From positions 1 through 45,924 of the forward strand of contig NZ_LZRU01000044.1 in the NCBI RefSeq assembly GCF_002159085.1: a stretch of 45,924 bases of DNA. Reading direction: 5' to 3'. The position numbers and the translations under genes were made by a program. The notes under the pieces were generated by a model. That model searched no databases. It saw nothing but the letters and a program-made list of their open reading frames with translations, and had not been told where the DNA came from. Positions 43,460-45,924 of the stretch are shown in pieces. The DNA is from Thermobacillus sp. ZCTH02-B1 (GTDB lineage Bacteria > Bacillota > Bacilli > Paenibacillales > Paenibacillaceae). Numbering within the stretch: position 1 is the stretch's first letter; the number at the start of each line of letters is the position of its first letter.

Positions 43460-45924
<2,465 letters not shown>

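Overview
The window is a 46 kb stretch of chromosome around the replication origin of a high-GC, spore-forming member of the Bacillota, most likely Paenibacillaceae (Thermobacillus-, Cohnella- or Paenibacillus-like). The evidence is the classical Bacillus origin gene order, with rpmH, dnaA, dnaN, yaaA, recF, remB and gyrB on one side and rnpA, spoIIIJ, jag, mnmE, mnmG, rsmG, noc, soj and spo0J on the other. Sporulation-associated genes (yyaC, spoIIIJ), GC-rich codons and many TTG/GTG starts fit this. No species is assigned.

Layout. (1) 1-868: the 5' end of an IS256-family element abuts the 3' end of a large serine recombinase gene, which runs up to the 3' end of rlmH. (2) 866-9255, minus strand: the wal cluster walR-walK-yycH-yycI-yycJ-htrA, then a small CxxC protein and rlmH. 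(3) 9353-13640: an M23 peptidase with LysM and G5 domains, an unrecognised membrane-anchored protein, and purA with a promoter and two PurBoxes. (4) 13926-18702: yybS-gdpP-rplI-dnaB. (5) 18774-22892: an LCP-CBS-amidohydrolase operon plus a convergent DUF4870 gene. (6) 23085-24468: rpsF-ssb-rpsR with a structured leader. (7) 24661-29031: a YjzC-like gene, tRNA-Ser(CGA), DUF951, MscS, DUF3343, yyaC, DUF4446 and a class V aminotransferase. (8) 29318-38733: the spo0J/soj/noc, gidB/gidA/trmE and jag/spoIIIJ/rnpA/rpmH segment, with two parS sites. (9) 38739-40972: a two-part oriC flanking dnaA. (10) 40973-45694: dnaN to gyrB. (11) To the end: the 3' part of an IS1182-family element where gyrA would be expected.

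Almost all genes point away from oriC, so transcription runs with replication. The genes serve replication initiation (dnaA, dnaN, dnaB, ssb, recF, gyrB), segregation (parAB, parS, noc), cell-wall homeostasis (WalRK and modulators, LCP, M23), c-di-AMP turnover (gdpP) and translation (S6, S18, L9, L34, RlmH, MnmEG, RsmG). Both ends lie inside insertion sequences, so the window is probably a contig bounded by repeats.

I found no complete undescribed system. The best leads are a serine-recombinase remnant abutting rlmH (an SCC-like attachment arrangement), an LCP-CBS operon with a D-aminoacylase-like protein lacking the usual HxH metal ligands, a DnaA-box pair that doubles as the dnaA terminator, an rpsF leader that can hide its Shine-Dalgarno sequence, and a terminator 18 bases before mnmE. 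All functional statements come from reading the sequence and from knowledge of the families; no database search was run.
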